64,000 nucleotides of DNA from an uncultured Muribaculaceae bacterium. Its GTDB lineage: Bacteria; Bacteroidota; Bacteroidia; Bacteroidales; Muribaculaceae. Each line of letters starts with the position of its first letter. The first letter of the stretch is position 1. The DNA lies in NCBI GenBank assembly GCA_910578075.1, contig CAJTPK010000002.1, positions 97,532-161,531 on the forward strand. The letters are read 5' to 3'. This document shows, in pieces, positions 1-9,443 of the stretch. Below the pieces are notes generated by a model. The model worked only from the letters and a program-made list of their open reading frames with translations. It did no database searches and had not been told where the DNA came from. The translations under genes and the position numbers were made by a program.

Positions 1-398
1 AAATTGCGTGTGGATTTGCGGATCTTGCAATCGATGATACCTCTTCCTGTGGGAATGTCATAGTCCACTCCCGCATCGACAAGAACAAGTTTGAAACCAT
101 GCTGGTCGCAGAGGAAATTGATGCCGGCTCCGCCATGTGAGAAATGGGAGAGCTGTTGCCAAGTTACTTCCTTCGGAGAAACCGTCACACCTTCTTCTAT
201 TATGCCATGGTCGGCAGCGAAGAGGATATTGTGAGGCTTGGACAACTGCGGAGTCAGAGTCTGCTGGATGAGACCGACACGCGTTGCGAGAGTCTCAAGC
301 TTTCCTAAAGAGCCTTTGGGTTTTGTAAGAAAATCGATTTTCTCAAGAAGGTCTTTCTCAATTTCTTTTGATGGGGAGATTATGTTGAAATGTCTCAT
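1..398 (-). CDS. cobT: Nicotinate-nucleotide--dimethylbenzimidazole phosphoribosyltransferase, N-terminal part
   Basis: Cytoplasmic enzyme that attaches phosphoribose from nicotinate mononucleotide to the lower-ligand base of cobamides, giving alpha-ribazole phosphate. Only the first ~132 residues are in the window; the rest runs off the left edge. The start codon is the ATG whose complement is at 396-398 (protein begins MRHFNIISPS). The family signature TKPKGSLGKLE is near residue 26, followed by LFAADHG and SHGGAGINF blocks typical of CobT. It lies 19 bp downstream of cobU on the same strand, so it is probably in one cobalamin operon with it. Family call is strong; completeness cannot be judged here. 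Confidence 0.93.
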   Translation of the reverse strand, partial: MRHFNIISPSKEIEKDLLEKIDFLTKPKGSLGKLETLATRVGLIQQTLTPQLSKPHNILFAADHGIIEEGVTVSPKEVTWQQLSHFSHGGAGINFLCDQHGFKLVLVDAGVDYDIPTGRGIIDCKIRKSTRN

Positions 399-417
399 GA
401 CTTATAATGTTTGTTCG

Positions 418-933
418 TTATTTTATTTTTACCGGAATGCCGGCAACAGTCAGATATACTTCATCAGCGAGAGAGGCTATAAACTGGTTGAACCAACCTT
501 GAATATCAGTGAAACGTCGTGTCATGGCGTTTGGCGACACACCTCCGGAACCGATTTCATTCGACACAAAGATGTAGGTGGCGTCATGGGATGTGAATTT
601 TGTGAACTCCTCCTTTAGTTTTGCAAGGGAGGACTGCACATCCTCATTATATTTGAAGAAGACATTGGTCACCCACATTGTGACGCAGTCTATCAATACA
701 GTCTTTCCTGTCATGTCGTGCCGTCCGAGTTCGATCTCCTCCTCGACTGTGGTCCAGTCCGGTCCGCGGCGATTCTGATGTATGCGTACCCTTTCGCGGA
801 ATTCATCATCCATCACGTGCGCGGTGGCAAGGTATACCGGTGTGGCGGAATGTTTGAGCGCGAGTGATTCCGAAAACTCGCTTTTGCCTGACCGTTGTCC
901 TCCGGTCACCAATATGATATTTTTATCGCTCAT
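418..933 (-). CDS. cobU: Bifunctional adenosylcobinamide kinase / adenosylcobinamide-phosphate guanylyltransferase
   Basis: 171 residues, the normal length. CobU phosphorylates adenosylcobinamide and then transfers GMP to it, activating it for coupling with alpha-ribazole in the nucleotide-loop branch of cobalamin synthesis. The P-loop GGQRSGKS is at residues 11-18, the guanylylated-His region is the RIHQNRRG segment near residue 50, and the C-terminal VSNEIGSGGVSP and NQFIASL blocks fit the family. The start overlaps the stop of the upstream ApgM-like gene by 4 bp (ATGA), which implies translational coupling; cobT follows. Confidence 0.95.
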   Translation of the reverse strand: MSDKNIILVTGGQRSGKSEFSESLALKHSATPVYLATAHVMDDEFRERVRIHQNRRGPDWTTVEEEIELGRHDMTGKTVLIDCVTMWVTNVFFKYNEDVQSSLAKLKEEFTKFTSHDATYIFVSNEIGSGGVSPNAMTRRFTDIQGWFNQFIASLADEVYLTVAGIPVKIK

Positions 934-1907
934 AGTTTGTATATATCTGAAATGGATGCCAGGGAACCATTCCTGACACTTTTCTCGGAAAAACGCTTTA
1001 GATTATCACCATCGATCCCTTGACGGAAATATACGAAGGGGGAGTTGCCGGAAGAGTGACATCCACTCTCGCATAGCGACGGATGATCTGACATCACGGC
1101 TATGGCTAAGTCTGATTCCGTTGTAGTGACAATTTCCAAAAGAGGAGAGATGATATGTTTGTCAATACTTTCGATTGAGTTGATTTTCCCGTTCACGTCC
1201 CGCGCATGCGAGGCGAAATCGCAAGCTTCTACATGGACAATGACCAGATCGTAGTCATCAAGCGCACGGACTGCCGCTTCCCCTTTCCCTTTGAAATCAG
1301 TATGGATTGTGCCAGTGGCATGTTCGGGTTTGATCCAATCCGCACCAATCTCAATTGCAATACCATGCAGAAGTGGAACAGCTCCGATTATAACAGTTTT
1401 CAGCGGAGTGCCGTCCTCTGTATGATGAATGGAGGTGAGAGGCGGATATGTGCGGTAGGAATCCCCGCTCCAAAAAGCAATATCCGATAGTTTAGCTAAA
1501 GTTGCGACATCATTAGATGGAGCAATACATATCCCTTTTGTGGCGGCAATAGGGATGAATGTGCAATCCTTGAATCGGGATCTTAATTCCTTAATGTTAA
1601 AATCTCCCGCATCGGTCAGATAGCGCATTGCCGTGTATCCTTCCGGAATAGGTATGCCAAGACCAGATGCCTCCAGCGGCCCTCTGCCTGCCGGAAGTGA
1701 GGAGGGTTCGTATCCGAGAATGGTGAGAATCGCGACTTCGCTGCCGGGATAGAACCCGTCAGGCACGGTCTGCAAAGAACCGCATCTCCCTATTCGGGCA
1801 AGCTTATCCAATGCCGGAGTATGCGCATATTCGAGCGGAGTCTTGCCACCTAATGAGGATACAGGCTCGTCAGCCATACCATCGCATATTACAATTACCC
1901 TTTTCAT
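930..1907 (-). CDS. ApgM-type cofactor-independent phosphoglycerate mutase homologue in the cobalamin cluster
   Basis: 325 residues, alkaline-phosphatase superfamily, archaeal-type phosphoglycerate mutase (ApgM/COG3635). Visible motifs: metal-binding CDGMADEP at residues 8-15, the active-site serine in GSEVAILTILGYEP (~55), GRGPLEASGLGI, a His-rich metal segment HVEACDFASHARD and SDHPSLCESGCHS near the C-terminus. Members of this family act as phosphoglycerate mutases, and relatives in Bacteroides serve as homoserine kinase in threonine synthesis. Here the gene is translationally coupled to cobU, so a phosphotransfer step in cobamide assembly (for example making L-threonine phosphate for the aminopropanol linker, or dephosphorylating alpha-ribazole phosphate) is an inference from position, not from residues. 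It is shorter than the ~400-residue canonical forms. Confidence 0.8.
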   Translation of the reverse strand: MKRVIVICDGMADEPVSSLGGKTPLEYAHTPALDKLARIGRCGSLQTVPDGFYPGSEVAILTILGYEPSSLPAGRGPLEASGLGIPIPEGYTAMRYLTDAGDFNIKELRSRFKDCTFIPIAATKGICIAPSNDVATLAKLSDIAFWSGDSYRTYPPLTSIHHTEDGTPLKTVIIGAVPLLHGIAIEIGADWIKPEHATGTIHTDFKGKGEAAVRALDDYDLVIVHVEACDFASHARDVNGKINSIESIDKHIISPLLEIVTTTESDLAIAVMSDHPSLCESGCHSSGNSPFVYFRQGIDGDNLKRFSEKSVRNGSLASISDIYKL

Positions 1908-1948
1908 TCCCTATATGTGGAGTATTAAAACCTAATAACTCGTCACTA

Positions 1949-2770
1949 TTACTTAATACATGATTTGAGGATTTCCAGTGCCTCATCGCGACCGGCATTG
2001 ACAAGATCAGGATGATGTGCATCGGAGTTTACAACGATGGGAACATCAGCATCGTGAAGTTTCTGCCACCATTTCAGAGCAGGGAAGAAGCGGTTCTTGT
2101 CAGCAAGTGATTTAGTATTTACCTCAACGATCACACCTGCTGATTTCGCATGGGAGATTATGTCATCAATATAGGCTTCATACCATGGCTGATTTTCGAT
2201 TTCAGGATCGGCAATCGCCGCATTACCAGCAATCTTATCGAAGTGACCCAATATCTCGAAACCTCCATGCTCAAGCATCATGAGTACTTGTTCGAAATAT
2301 TTTTCTGCGACATAACGGAGATCACCGTTATATCCGTCTTTGAGGAATCTGGCAAAACGTTCGAACTTTCCGTCACAGTCAAGCCATACACCATCTTGGT
2401 TAGGGACGAAATGCACTGATGCAAGGCGATAGTCGAGAGGTAAATTCTGGAAATAATCAATGTGTGGACCGAAATCGGGACTCATATAATCGATTTCCAG
2501 GGAGGTTAGAACCGCCATCTTGCCATCGTATAGCTCTTTTAGTTTGGAAGCTTCCGCAAGATATTCGTCCATATCCTCCTTTATCATATTGCAGGGTTCC
2601 GGTTGATTGAGCGGAGAATGGGGTGATATGCCCCAGATTTCAAAACCTGCCTCATGAGCGGCATTCGCCATAACATCAATCGGTGCCCGGCCATCACAGA
2701 ATTGCGAATGTGAATGGAAATTGTATCTGTCTGTATTTTTAATGAGATTTAGAATATCAAAAGTATTCAT
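1949..2770 (-). CDS. PHP-domain phosphatase, histidinol-phosphatase-like
   Basis: 273 residues from the ATG at 2770 (MNTFDILNLI). An in-frame codon further upstream would overlap cstA, whereas this start leaves a 1-bp gap. PHP metal-site motifs are seen: FHSHSQFCDG near residue 18, ISPHSPL near 50, a glutamate in SLEIDYMS, GHFDKIAGNA, EVNTKS, and NSDAHHPD near the C-terminus. These fit the HisJ/HisK histidinol-phosphatase branch, which dephosphorylates L-histidinol phosphate, but PHP enzymes of this type also act on other small phosphates and no his genes are adjacent. Co-oriented with and directly behind cstA. Confidence 0.85.
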   Translation of the reverse strand: MNTFDILNLIKNTDRYNFHSHSQFCDGRAPIDVMANAAHEAGFEIWGISPHSPLNQPEPCNMIKEDMDEYLAEASKLKELYDGKMAVLTSLEIDYMSPDFGPHIDYFQNLPLDYRLASVHFVPNQDGVWLDCDGKFERFARFLKDGYNGDLRYVAEKYFEQVLMMLEHGGFEILGHFDKIAGNAAIADPEIENQPWYEAYIDDIISHAKSAGVIVEVNTKSLADKNRFFPALKWWQKLHDADVPIVVNSDAHHPDLVNAGRDEALEILKSCIK

Positions 2771-2771
2771 G

Positions 2772-4247
2772 TCAGGATAATTGATTTGATGCAATAGTAT
2801 CTGTGGAATAAGTAAGCCTGAGGAAGCGGGCAAACAATGCGAGCAGCAGGGCGGATGTGCCTATTCCGATAGCCAAAGCCCATTCATATGCTATGCTGAT
2901 ACCCCATAGTTTATCGGTCAATGCTCCGAATCCTTCAGGAGCGAAGAATATATATGTCACGGTTACCGCTGTCATAAACAGAGCGGGAATGAGCGTTATG
3001 ACATATAACTTTCTCTCTTTGGCAAGGTAGACGGTTAGCGCCCATAGTGTGAACACCGCGAGCACCTGGTTGCACCATGCGAAGTATCGCCACAGTGCCT
3101 CGTAAGGAAGAAGCATGATGATGAAACATATCGCGAATATCGGGAGTGATATCAGTAATCGCTTCACAATCTTACGTTGCTTCACGCCCATAAAGTCTGC
3201 TGCAATGAGCCGGGCAGAGCGAAGGGCTGTATCTCCTGATGTGATAGGGGCGGCTATTACGCCAAGAACAGCGAGGATGCCACCGGCTGTGCCAAGCCAT
3301 GTTTTCGAAACATCATTAACGAGGATTGCCGGGCTGCCATTGCCCAGAAAACTCTGTAATCCGTCGTAACCTCCGGTGAAAGCAATTGCCGCTGCTGCCC
3401 ATATCAGAGCCACAATACCTTCAGTCACCATCGCTCCGTAGAACACCGGCCGCGCATGACGCTCGTTTTTCAGACAGCGTGCCATCATGGGGGATTGGGT
3501 GGCATGGAAACCGGAGATTGCTCCGCATGCTATCGATACGAACATCATCGGAAAAATCGGACTCGCCTCCGGATCCGCCTTGTGGTTATAAAAATTATCC
3601 CATATCTCGGGCATTGCGGAGGAGTGTGCATGTAATGCCACAAGAATTCCCACCGCCATGAAAAGCAGCGCAAATCCGAAGACCGGGTATAATTTGCCGA
3701 TCAGTTTGTCGATAGGCAGGAGAGTGGCGAGCATGTAATATGCGAATATGACCACAATCCAGAACAGACGGTCGAAACTTTCGGGAGTCAGCATTGCAAG
3801 CAGGTCGGCTGGGTTATAGACAAACACCGCTCCAACTAAAATCATCAGAAGCAGGGAGAACACGCGCATCGTGTTTTTTATGCCATTGCCAAGCTGGTTG
3901 CCCACAATCTCGGGCAGAGAGGCTCCGTTGCTGCGCAACGACAACATTCCTGAAAGATAATCGTGGACAGCCCCTGCGAAAATTGTTCCGAAAACTATCC
4001 ATAGAAAAGCTGCCGGTCCGAACATCACGCCCATTATAGCTCCGAAGATCGGCCCGAGTCCGGCTATGTTGAGAAACTGGATGAGAAAAACTTTCCAGGT
4101 AGGTAGCTCTACAAAATCAACACCGTCGGCATGCTGTTTCACCGGGGTCGGGCGCGAAGGATCCTGTCCGAAAACTTTGGATACAAACGCTCCGTAAGTA
4201 AAGTATCCTGCAATCAGGATGATGAGTGCGAGTGTGAAGGAAAACAC
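2772..4247 (-). CDS. cstA: Carbon starvation protein A family transporter
   Basis: 491 residues with about a dozen hydrophobic segments across the whole length, consistent with an inner-membrane transporter. The N-terminal FGQDPSRPTPV and HDYLSGMLSLRSNGASLPEIVG segments and the GPIFGAIMG motif are characteristic of the CstA family, members of which take up pyruvate or peptides. The length fits the short CstA class without the long C-terminal extension. It sits immediately upstream of the PHP phosphatase with a 1-bp gap, so the two are probably co-transcribed. Substrate cannot be read from the sequence. Confidence 0.93.
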   Translation of the reverse strand: MFSFTLALIILIAGYFTYGAFVSKVFGQDPSRPTPVKQHADGVDFVELPTWKVFLIQFLNIAGLGPIFGAIMGVMFGPAAFLWIVFGTIFAGAVHDYLSGMLSLRSNGASLPEIVGNQLGNGIKNTMRVFSLLLMILVGAVFVYNPADLLAMLTPESFDRLFWIVVIFAYYMLATLLPIDKLIGKLYPVFGFALLFMAVGILVALHAHSSAMPEIWDNFYNHKADPEASPIFPMMFVSIACGAISGFHATQSPMMARCLKNERHARPVFYGAMVTEGIVALIWAAAAIAFTGGYDGLQSFLGNGSPAILVNDVSKTWLGTAGGILAVLGVIAAPITSGDTALRSARLIAADFMGVKQRKIVKRLLISLPIFAICFIIMLLPYEALWRYFAWCNQVLAVFTLWALTVYLAKERKLYVITLIPALFMTAVTVTYIFFAPEGFGALTDKLWGISIAYEWALAIGIGTSALLLALFARFLRLTYSTDTIASNQLS

Positions 4248-4282
4248 GATAGGAAATGTTTAAGGTTAGGTGTTCAATAAAA

Positions 4283-5497
4283 TCAATGTCCTGTCTCGGC
4301 GCGGTAGACTTCGCTGCGCAGACGTCTCAGAGCTTCCCGGTCTTTTTCCACTTCAGTCTCGAGAGAGCGGATCTGGGGGCGAAGTGAAGAGCCTTTGTTT
4401 ATTGCGAATTTACGACGCATTTCCGATAACTTCTCCTCTTTTTGCAGGAATGCCTTGCGTGCCGCGATATATTTTTTCATCATCGCGCGTCCGGATGAAG
4501 TCTGGAAATCGTCAAGTGTGGTATAATTCACTCCTCCTTTCATCGGAAAAATGAAATCCACCTGTTTTTTTGCAGGAGCCGGAGTGATGGAATGTATCTC
4601 TTCAAGTAAGTCGGTATAATCATTTTCACCCCAAGTCGATTTGTAATCGCGAATGAAAGCGAGATCAGGAATGTTGTCGGTATCTTCCGCGCTGTAGTTT
4701 TTACGGAGATCATTTACCTTAAAAAGATATACAGTGAGATTATCCCCGAGCTGGTTGCGGTCGGTAGCCCACCAGCCGACACCGTTCAACTCATCGATTG
4801 CAAGCAGATAGTCATCGTAAGGGGAGTTGTACGGCATGCCGATATTCTGCGGCTGGAGGTATTCCCCGTCAGCGGCGTCACGCGTGGCGACAAAGATGTC
4901 ATATCCACCGAGAGATTCCTCGTTGTCGGATGCGAAATATAATGTCACGCCGTCCGACATCATGAATGGGTAAATGGCATTACCTCCGTTGTTAAGTATA
5001 TCCGGAGTCTCTGTCGGTTCATGCCATGTCCCGTCAGTGAGTCTTATTGACTCCACTATGCGGTATATTCCGGTGGAGTCCGGTTGCGCCCACATCTTGA
5101 AATCATTCCCCTCGTTTGTGAAGACATAGTCTGCATCCGGAGTTTCAAACGGGATGTCTGCTGCCGTACCAAGGTTTCCTGCTGAGAATGGAAGGCGATA
5201 CGCCTTGAAAAAATCCGTTTTGGGCACAGAGATGCTGTCCAGGATGACAAGCTGCTCCACACGTTCCAGGAAATTCTCGGCATTCATCAACTCGCGTTCC
5301 TGTTCCTCAAGCTGAGGCGGGATATTTTTTTTAGCTTTTTTGCGCGCTGCCGCATACTGTTTCGCAGCGTTCTCGAAATCATAATTGAGGAAAGATGCCC
5401 GCCCCTCGGCAAGCATTTCATCAACAGTCTGCGCACCTGCGTAATTCACGCCTGTGGCACATATGATTGAGGCTAATATAAGTCTGGAATATCTCAT
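4283..5497 (-). CDS. Exported PD40 beta-propeller protein with N-terminal TPR-like and C-terminal coiled coil
   Basis: 404 residues. A signal peptide (MRYSRLILASIICATGVNYAGA) is followed by a helical TPR-like segment (~25-85), then WD40/PD40-type blades including YPFMMSDGVTLYFASD and GGYDIFVATRD, a pattern shared with Bacteroidetes envelope proteins that carry OmpA-like domains. No OmpA domain is present here. The last ~70 residues are charged and predicted coiled coil (EKLSEMRRKF...EVEKDREALRRLRSE). Periplasmic or outer-membrane associated; function unknown. No overlap with neighbours; 35 bp separates its stop from the start of cstA. Confidence 0.75.
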   Translation of the reverse strand: MRYSRLILASIICATGVNYAGAQTVDEMLAEGRASFLNYDFENAAKQYAAARKKAKKNIPPQLEEQERELMNAENFLERVEQLVILDSISVPKTDFFKAYRLPFSAGNLGTAADIPFETPDADYVFTNEGNDFKMWAQPDSTGIYRIVESIRLTDGTWHEPTETPDILNNGGNAIYPFMMSDGVTLYFASDNEESLGGYDIFVATRDAADGEYLQPQNIGMPYNSPYDDYLLAIDELNGVGWWATDRNQLGDNLTVYLFKVNDLRKNYSAEDTDNIPDLAFIRDYKSTWGENDYTDLLEEIHSITPAPAKKQVDFIFPMKGGVNYTTLDDFQTSSGRAMMKKYIAARKAFLQKEEKLSEMRRKFAINKGSSLRPQIRSLETEVEKDREALRRLRSEVYRAETGH

Positions 5498-5698
5498 GAA
5501 GGATATATGTGTTTATTATGAGATGCATTTATGCGCCCCGTGAGGCGTCATGTGCATAGCAAAATTAATCAAATTATGTGATATTGCCAACAAGGATACT
5601 ATTTTTATGAGGTGTAAATATGAAGTGGGCATACACGGATTTGCGGGTGATGGAATACACAAGTTTCGTGAAAGTGAGCATTTTTAAGAAAATTTTAT

Positions 5699-5706
5699 TA
5701 ACTTTG
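5699..5706 (+). promoter_or_regulatory. -7 box TAACTTTG upstream of etfB
   Basis: Matches the Bacteroidetes -7 consensus TAnnTTTG and lies 51 bp before the etfB start. A convincing TTTG -33 element at 19-21 bp spacing is not seen, only an AT-rich stretch, so the call rests on the -7 box and position in the 260-bp gap between divergent genes. Confidence 0.55.
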
Positions 5707-5757
5707 CAGGGAATTGTGTATTTTAGAATAATCAACAAACTAAAGATATATCAAATT

Positions 5758-6627
5758 ATGAGTTTGAACATCATTGTATTGGCCAAGCAGGTGCCCGACA
5801 CCCGCAATGTCGGCAAGGATGCGATGAAGGAGGACGGCACAATCAACCGCGCCGTGCTTCCCGCGATCTTCAACCCTGAGGATCTCAACGCTCTTGAGCA
5901 GGCCCTTAAGTTGAAAGAGATGTATCCCGGCACCACAGTGACCATGCTCACCATGGGTCCGGCACGCGCTGCTGAAATTGTGCGTGAAGGTCTTTACCGC
6001 GGTGCCGACCGTGGTATCGTGCTTTCTGACCGTGCATTCGCCGGTGCTGACACACTCGCCACTTCCTATGCCCTGAATGCCGCTGTGCGTAAGATCGGTG
6101 ATTATGATCTTATCATCGGTGGTCGCCAGGCAATCGACGGTGATACTGCGCAGGTAGGTCCCCAGATCGCAGAGAAGCTGAAACTCCCCCAGGTTACATA
6201 TGCAGAGGAGATCGTAGAGGTGAAAGATGGAAAAGTAACAGTGAAACGCCGTCTGGAAGGTGGTGTTGAGACTGTGAAGGCTCCTCTTCCGCTCGTGATA
6301 ACAGTAAACGGTTCTGCAGACGAATGCCGTCCCCGCAATGCCAAGAACGTTCAGAAATATAAATATGCGGCAGTTCCTTCAGAGGTTGCCAACGATGAGG
6401 CAAAGAAAGCATTCATCGCAGCGCGTCCGTATCTTGAGATCGGTGAATGGAACACCCAGACTGTCGAGGCTGACCTTTCACAGTGTGGTCTCGCAGGCTC
6501 GCCTACAAAAGTTAAGAGCATCGAGAATGTGGTTTTCACAGCTAAGGATGCCCGCCGCGTAGAGAACAATGAGGAGGAACTCGAGAACCTTATCAAAGAA
6601 TTAATCGCTAACCACACTATAGGCTAA
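5758..6627 (+). CDS. etfB: Electron transfer flavoprotein subunit beta
   Basis: 289 residues from the ATG at 5758 (MSLNIIVLAKQVPDT); in-frame sequence further upstream lacks family similarity and lies across the promoter. EtfB pairs with EtfA to carry electrons from acyl-CoA dehydrogenases. The N-terminal KQVPDT, NPEDLNALEQALKLKE, and the nucleotide-binding GGRQAIDGDTAQVGPQ segment (~120) are typical. First gene of a tight etfB-etfA-acd operon (4 and 5 bp gaps). Whether this ETF is of the bifurcating class (with NADH) cannot be decided by eye. Confidence 0.95.
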   Translation: MSLNIIVLAKQVPDTRNVGKDAMKEDGTINRAVLPAIFNPEDLNALEQALKLKEMYPGTTVTMLTMGPARAAEIVREGLYRGADRGIVLSDRAFAGADTLATSYALNAAVRKIGDYDLIIGGRQAIDGDTAQVGPQIAEKLKLPQVTYAEEIVEVKDGKVTVKRRLEGGVETVKAPLPLVITVNGSADECRPRNAKNVQKYKYAAVPSEVANDEAKKAFIAARPYLEIGEWNTQTVEADLSQCGLAGSPTKVKSIENVVFTAKDARRVENNEEELENLIKELIANHTIG

Positions 6628-6631
6628 AACA

Positions 6632-7663
6632 ATGGCAACAGACAAAAACAATTTGATCGTATATTGCGAATATGAGGATGGCAAGATTGCCGATGTCAGC
6701 CTTGAACTTCTCACCAAGGGCCGCACACTTGCCGACAAACTCGGTATCAAGCTTGAGGCTGTGGTGGCTGGCGACAACCTCAAGGATATTGAGAAGCAGG
6801 TGTTCCCCTACGGTGTTGACCGTGTATATAAGGTGGAGGATTCACGTCTTTATCCTTACACATCTCTTCCCCACAGCTCTATCCTCATCAATCTTTTCAA
6901 GGAGATTGAGCCGCGTATCGCTTTCATGGGCGCTACAGCGATTGGCCGTGACCTCGGTCCCCGCGTTTCTTCAGCTCTTCACAGTGGTCTTACTGCAGAC
7001 TGCACCGCTCTGGAAATCGGTGATCACAAAGATCCCAAGACCGGCACAGAATATAAAGATCTTCTATATCAGATCCGTCCTGCTTTCGGTGGTAACATCG
7101 TTGCAACAATCGTCAATCCCGACTGCCGTCCGCAGATGGCGACCGTGCGTGAGGGTGTGATGAAGAAGGAGGTTCGCGATTCCAACTATGTAGGGGAGGT
7201 TGTTGACCTTGATGTCAACAAATACACCTCACCGGAGGATTATGTGGTAGAGGTTATCGACCGCCACATTGAGAAATCCAAGGTGAATCTCAAAGGATCT
7301 CCCGTAGTTGTAGCCGGTGGTTACGGAGTAGGAAGCAAGGAGAATTTCGACCTGCTTACCAAACTTGCCGATGTTCTCGGTGGTGAAGTGGGTGCAAGCC
7401 GCGCGGCTGTTGACGCAGGATGGGTTGACCATGACCGTCAGATAGGTCAGACCGGTGTTACAGTTCGCCCGAAGCTTTACATCGCTTGCGGTATTTCCGG
7501 TCAGATCCAGCATATCGCAGGTATGCAGGACAGCTCCATCATCATCTCCATCAACTCTGATCCCGAGGCTCCGATCAACACAATCGCAGACTATGTGATC
7601 ACAGGCAAGATGGAGGATGTGGTTCCCAAATTAATCAAGTATTACAAAAAGAATTCCAAGTAA
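6632..7663 (+). CDS. etfA: Electron transfer flavoprotein subunit alpha
   Basis: 343 residues. The C-terminal FAD-binding domain is clear: VVAGGYGVGSKENFDLL (~228), GQTGVTVRPKLYIACGISGQIQH, and the SINSDPEAPINTIADYVI block that precedes the C-terminus. The N-terminal half carries the ETF alpha/beta Rossmann-like domain (AFMGATAIGRDLGPRVSSAL). With EtfB it forms the soluble heterodimer that oxidises the downstream acyl-CoA dehydrogenase. Codon use in etfB-etfA-acd is visibly more GC-rich and regular than in flanking genes, suggesting high expression. Confidence 0.95.
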   Translation: MATDKNNLIVYCEYEDGKIADVSLELLTKGRTLADKLGIKLEAVVAGDNLKDIEKQVFPYGVDRVYKVEDSRLYPYTSLPHSSILINLFKEIEPRIAFMGATAIGRDLGPRVSSALHSGLTADCTALEIGDHKDPKTGTEYKDLLYQIRPAFGGNIVATIVNPDCRPQMATVREGVMKKEVRDSNYVGEVVDLDVNKYTSPEDYVVEVIDRHIEKSKVNLKGSPVVVAGGYGVGSKENFDLLTKLADVLGGEVGASRAAVDAGWVDHDRQIGQTGVTVRPKLYIACGISGQIQHIAGMQDSSIIISINSDPEAPINTIADYVITGKMEDVVPKLIKYYKKNSK

Positions 7664-7668
7664 ACAAG

Positions 7669-9375
7669 ATGGCTAATTTCTATACAGACAACGAGTCGCT
7701 GAAACTCCACCTGAATCATCCCATGATGAAGAAGATCGTGGAGCTCAAAGAGAGAAACTTCGCCGACGCTGATAAATTCGATTACGCTCCCCAGAATTTC
7801 GAGGATGCCATGGACAGCTATGACCGTGTGCTCGAGATCGTGGGTGAGCTCTGCGGTGACATCATCGCCGAGAATGCTGAGGACGTTGATCACAACGGTC
7901 CGCGCGTTGAGAACAGCCGCGTGATTTATGCAGACGGCACCAAGAAGAATCTTGACGCCTGCCGCAAAGCCGGTCTGATGGGTATGTCGATGCCCCGCCG
8001 TCTGGGTGGTCTTAACTTCCCGATCACTCCCTACATCATGGCTGCCGATATGGTGAGCCGTGCTGATGCCGGATTCGAGAACCTCTGGGGTCTTCAGGAC
8101 TGCGCGGAGACTATCTATGAGTTTGCCGACGACGCACAGAAGGAGAAATACATTCCCCGTGTATGTGCAGGTGAGACAATGTCTATGGACCTTACCGAGC
8201 CGGATGCTGGTTCCGACCTTCAGTCAGTCATGCTTAAGGCCACTCAGAAGGAGGATGGCTCATGGGTGCTGAATGGTGTGAAACGATTCATCACAAACGG
8301 AGACAGTGATATCCATCTGGTGCTCGCCCGTTCAGAGGAGGGTACAAAGGATGGCCGCGGTCTTTCGATGTTTATCTATGACAAGCGCAACGGTGGTGTG
8401 AATGTCCGTCGTATCGAAAACAAGATGGGTATCAAAGGTAGCCCAACATGCGAGCTTGTTTACAAGGATGCTCCCGCTGAATTGGTAGGTAGCCGCAAAC
8501 TTGGTCTGATCAAGTATGTGATGGCTCTTATGAACGGTGCACGTCTCGGTATCGCCGCACAGAGTGTCGGTATCAGCGAGCATGCTTACCGCGAGGCTCT
8601 GCAATATGCCAAGGAGCGCAAGCAGTTCGGCAAAGCCATCATTGAGTTCCCCGCTGTTTCTGAGATTCTTTCAGTGATGAAAGGTAAACTCGATGCAAGC
8701 CGCACACTTCTTTATGCATGCTCACGTTTCGTTGACATGTATAAGATATATGATGATATCGCCAAGGAGCGCAAGCTTGAGGTTGAGGAGAAGAAAGAGG
8801 CTAAATTCTACAGCCGTCTTGCCGATGCCTTCACTCCGCTTGCAAAGGGAATGACATCTGAGTTCTGTAACCAGAACGCATACGACTGCATCCAGATTCA
8901 TGGCGGTTCCGGTTTCATGAAAGATTATGCTTGCGAGCAAATCTACCGTGACGCGCGCATCACATCAATCTACGAGGGAACAACACAGCTTCAGGTTGTG
9001 GCAGCTATCCGCCACGTCACCACCGGCACATATCTTGACTGGATCAAGAACGAGGAGGCTAAGCAGGTTGTTGCGGAGGATGAGTCTGTAAAGGCAACCC
9101 TTCAGTTCATGACTCAGCAGTATGCTGATGCTGTTCAGGCAGTGATGGGTGTAGATGACACCAAGTATCATGATTTCATGGCGCGTCGTCTTGTTGAGAT
9201 GGCTGGCTATATCGTGATGGGTTATCTTCTTCTTGATGACACACAGCGCGATGCTTCTGTACGCAAATCTCTCAATGTATTCGTGAAATACGGTCAGGCA
9301 GAGGTTGCGAAGCACGCTGATTTCATCGCCAACTTCCGCCCAGAGCAGATCGAAAACTACCTCTACGCCGAGTAA
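7669..9375 (+). CDS. Acyl-CoA dehydrogenase
   Basis: 568 residues, longer than the ~380-residue short-chain enzymes because of a C-terminal extension after ~460 typical of the Bacteroidetes form. FAD-dependent alpha,beta-desaturation of acyl-CoA (or the reverse reduction of enoyl-CoA). Motifs: MDLTEPDAGSDLQSV and RFITNGD in the mid domain, NGARLGIAAQSVGISEHAY, KERKQFGKAI, IQIHGGSGFMKDY, and the catalytic glutamate in IYEGTTQLQ (~435). Electrons pass to the EtfAB encoded just upstream. Substrate chain length is not evident. Confidence 0.94.
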   Translation: MANFYTDNESLKLHLNHPMMKKIVELKERNFADADKFDYAPQNFEDAMDSYDRVLEIVGELCGDIIAENAEDVDHNGPRVENSRVIYADGTKKNLDACRKAGLMGMSMPRRLGGLNFPITPYIMAADMVSRADAGFENLWGLQDCAETIYEFADDAQKEKYIPRVCAGETMSMDLTEPDAGSDLQSVMLKATQKEDGSWVLNGVKRFITNGDSDIHLVLARSEEGTKDGRGLSMFIYDKRNGGVNVRRIENKMGIKGSPTCELVYKDAPAELVGSRKLGLIKYVMALMNGARLGIAAQSVGISEHAYREALQYAKERKQFGKAIIEFPAVSEILSVMKGKLDASRTLLYACSRFVDMYKIYDDIAKERKLEVEEKKEAKFYSRLADAFTPLAKGMTSEFCNQNAYDCIQIHGGSGFMKDYACEQIYRDARITSIYEGTTQLQVVAAIRHVTTGTYLDWIKNEEAKQVVAEDESVKATLQFMTQQYADAVQAVMGVDDTKYHDFMARRLVEMAGYIVMGYLLLDDTQRDASVRKSLNVFVKYGQAEVAKHADFIANFRPEQIENYLYAE

Positions 9376-9443
9376 TGGCTCAGGCATCATTCATGGAGTT
9401 TATATCCATGAATAATAAATAAGGTTTATATAACAGGAAGTTT

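Noticed and set aside
1..2770. Cobalamin riboswitch
   Set aside because: Gaps in the cob genes are a few bases; any riboswitch would be outside the window.
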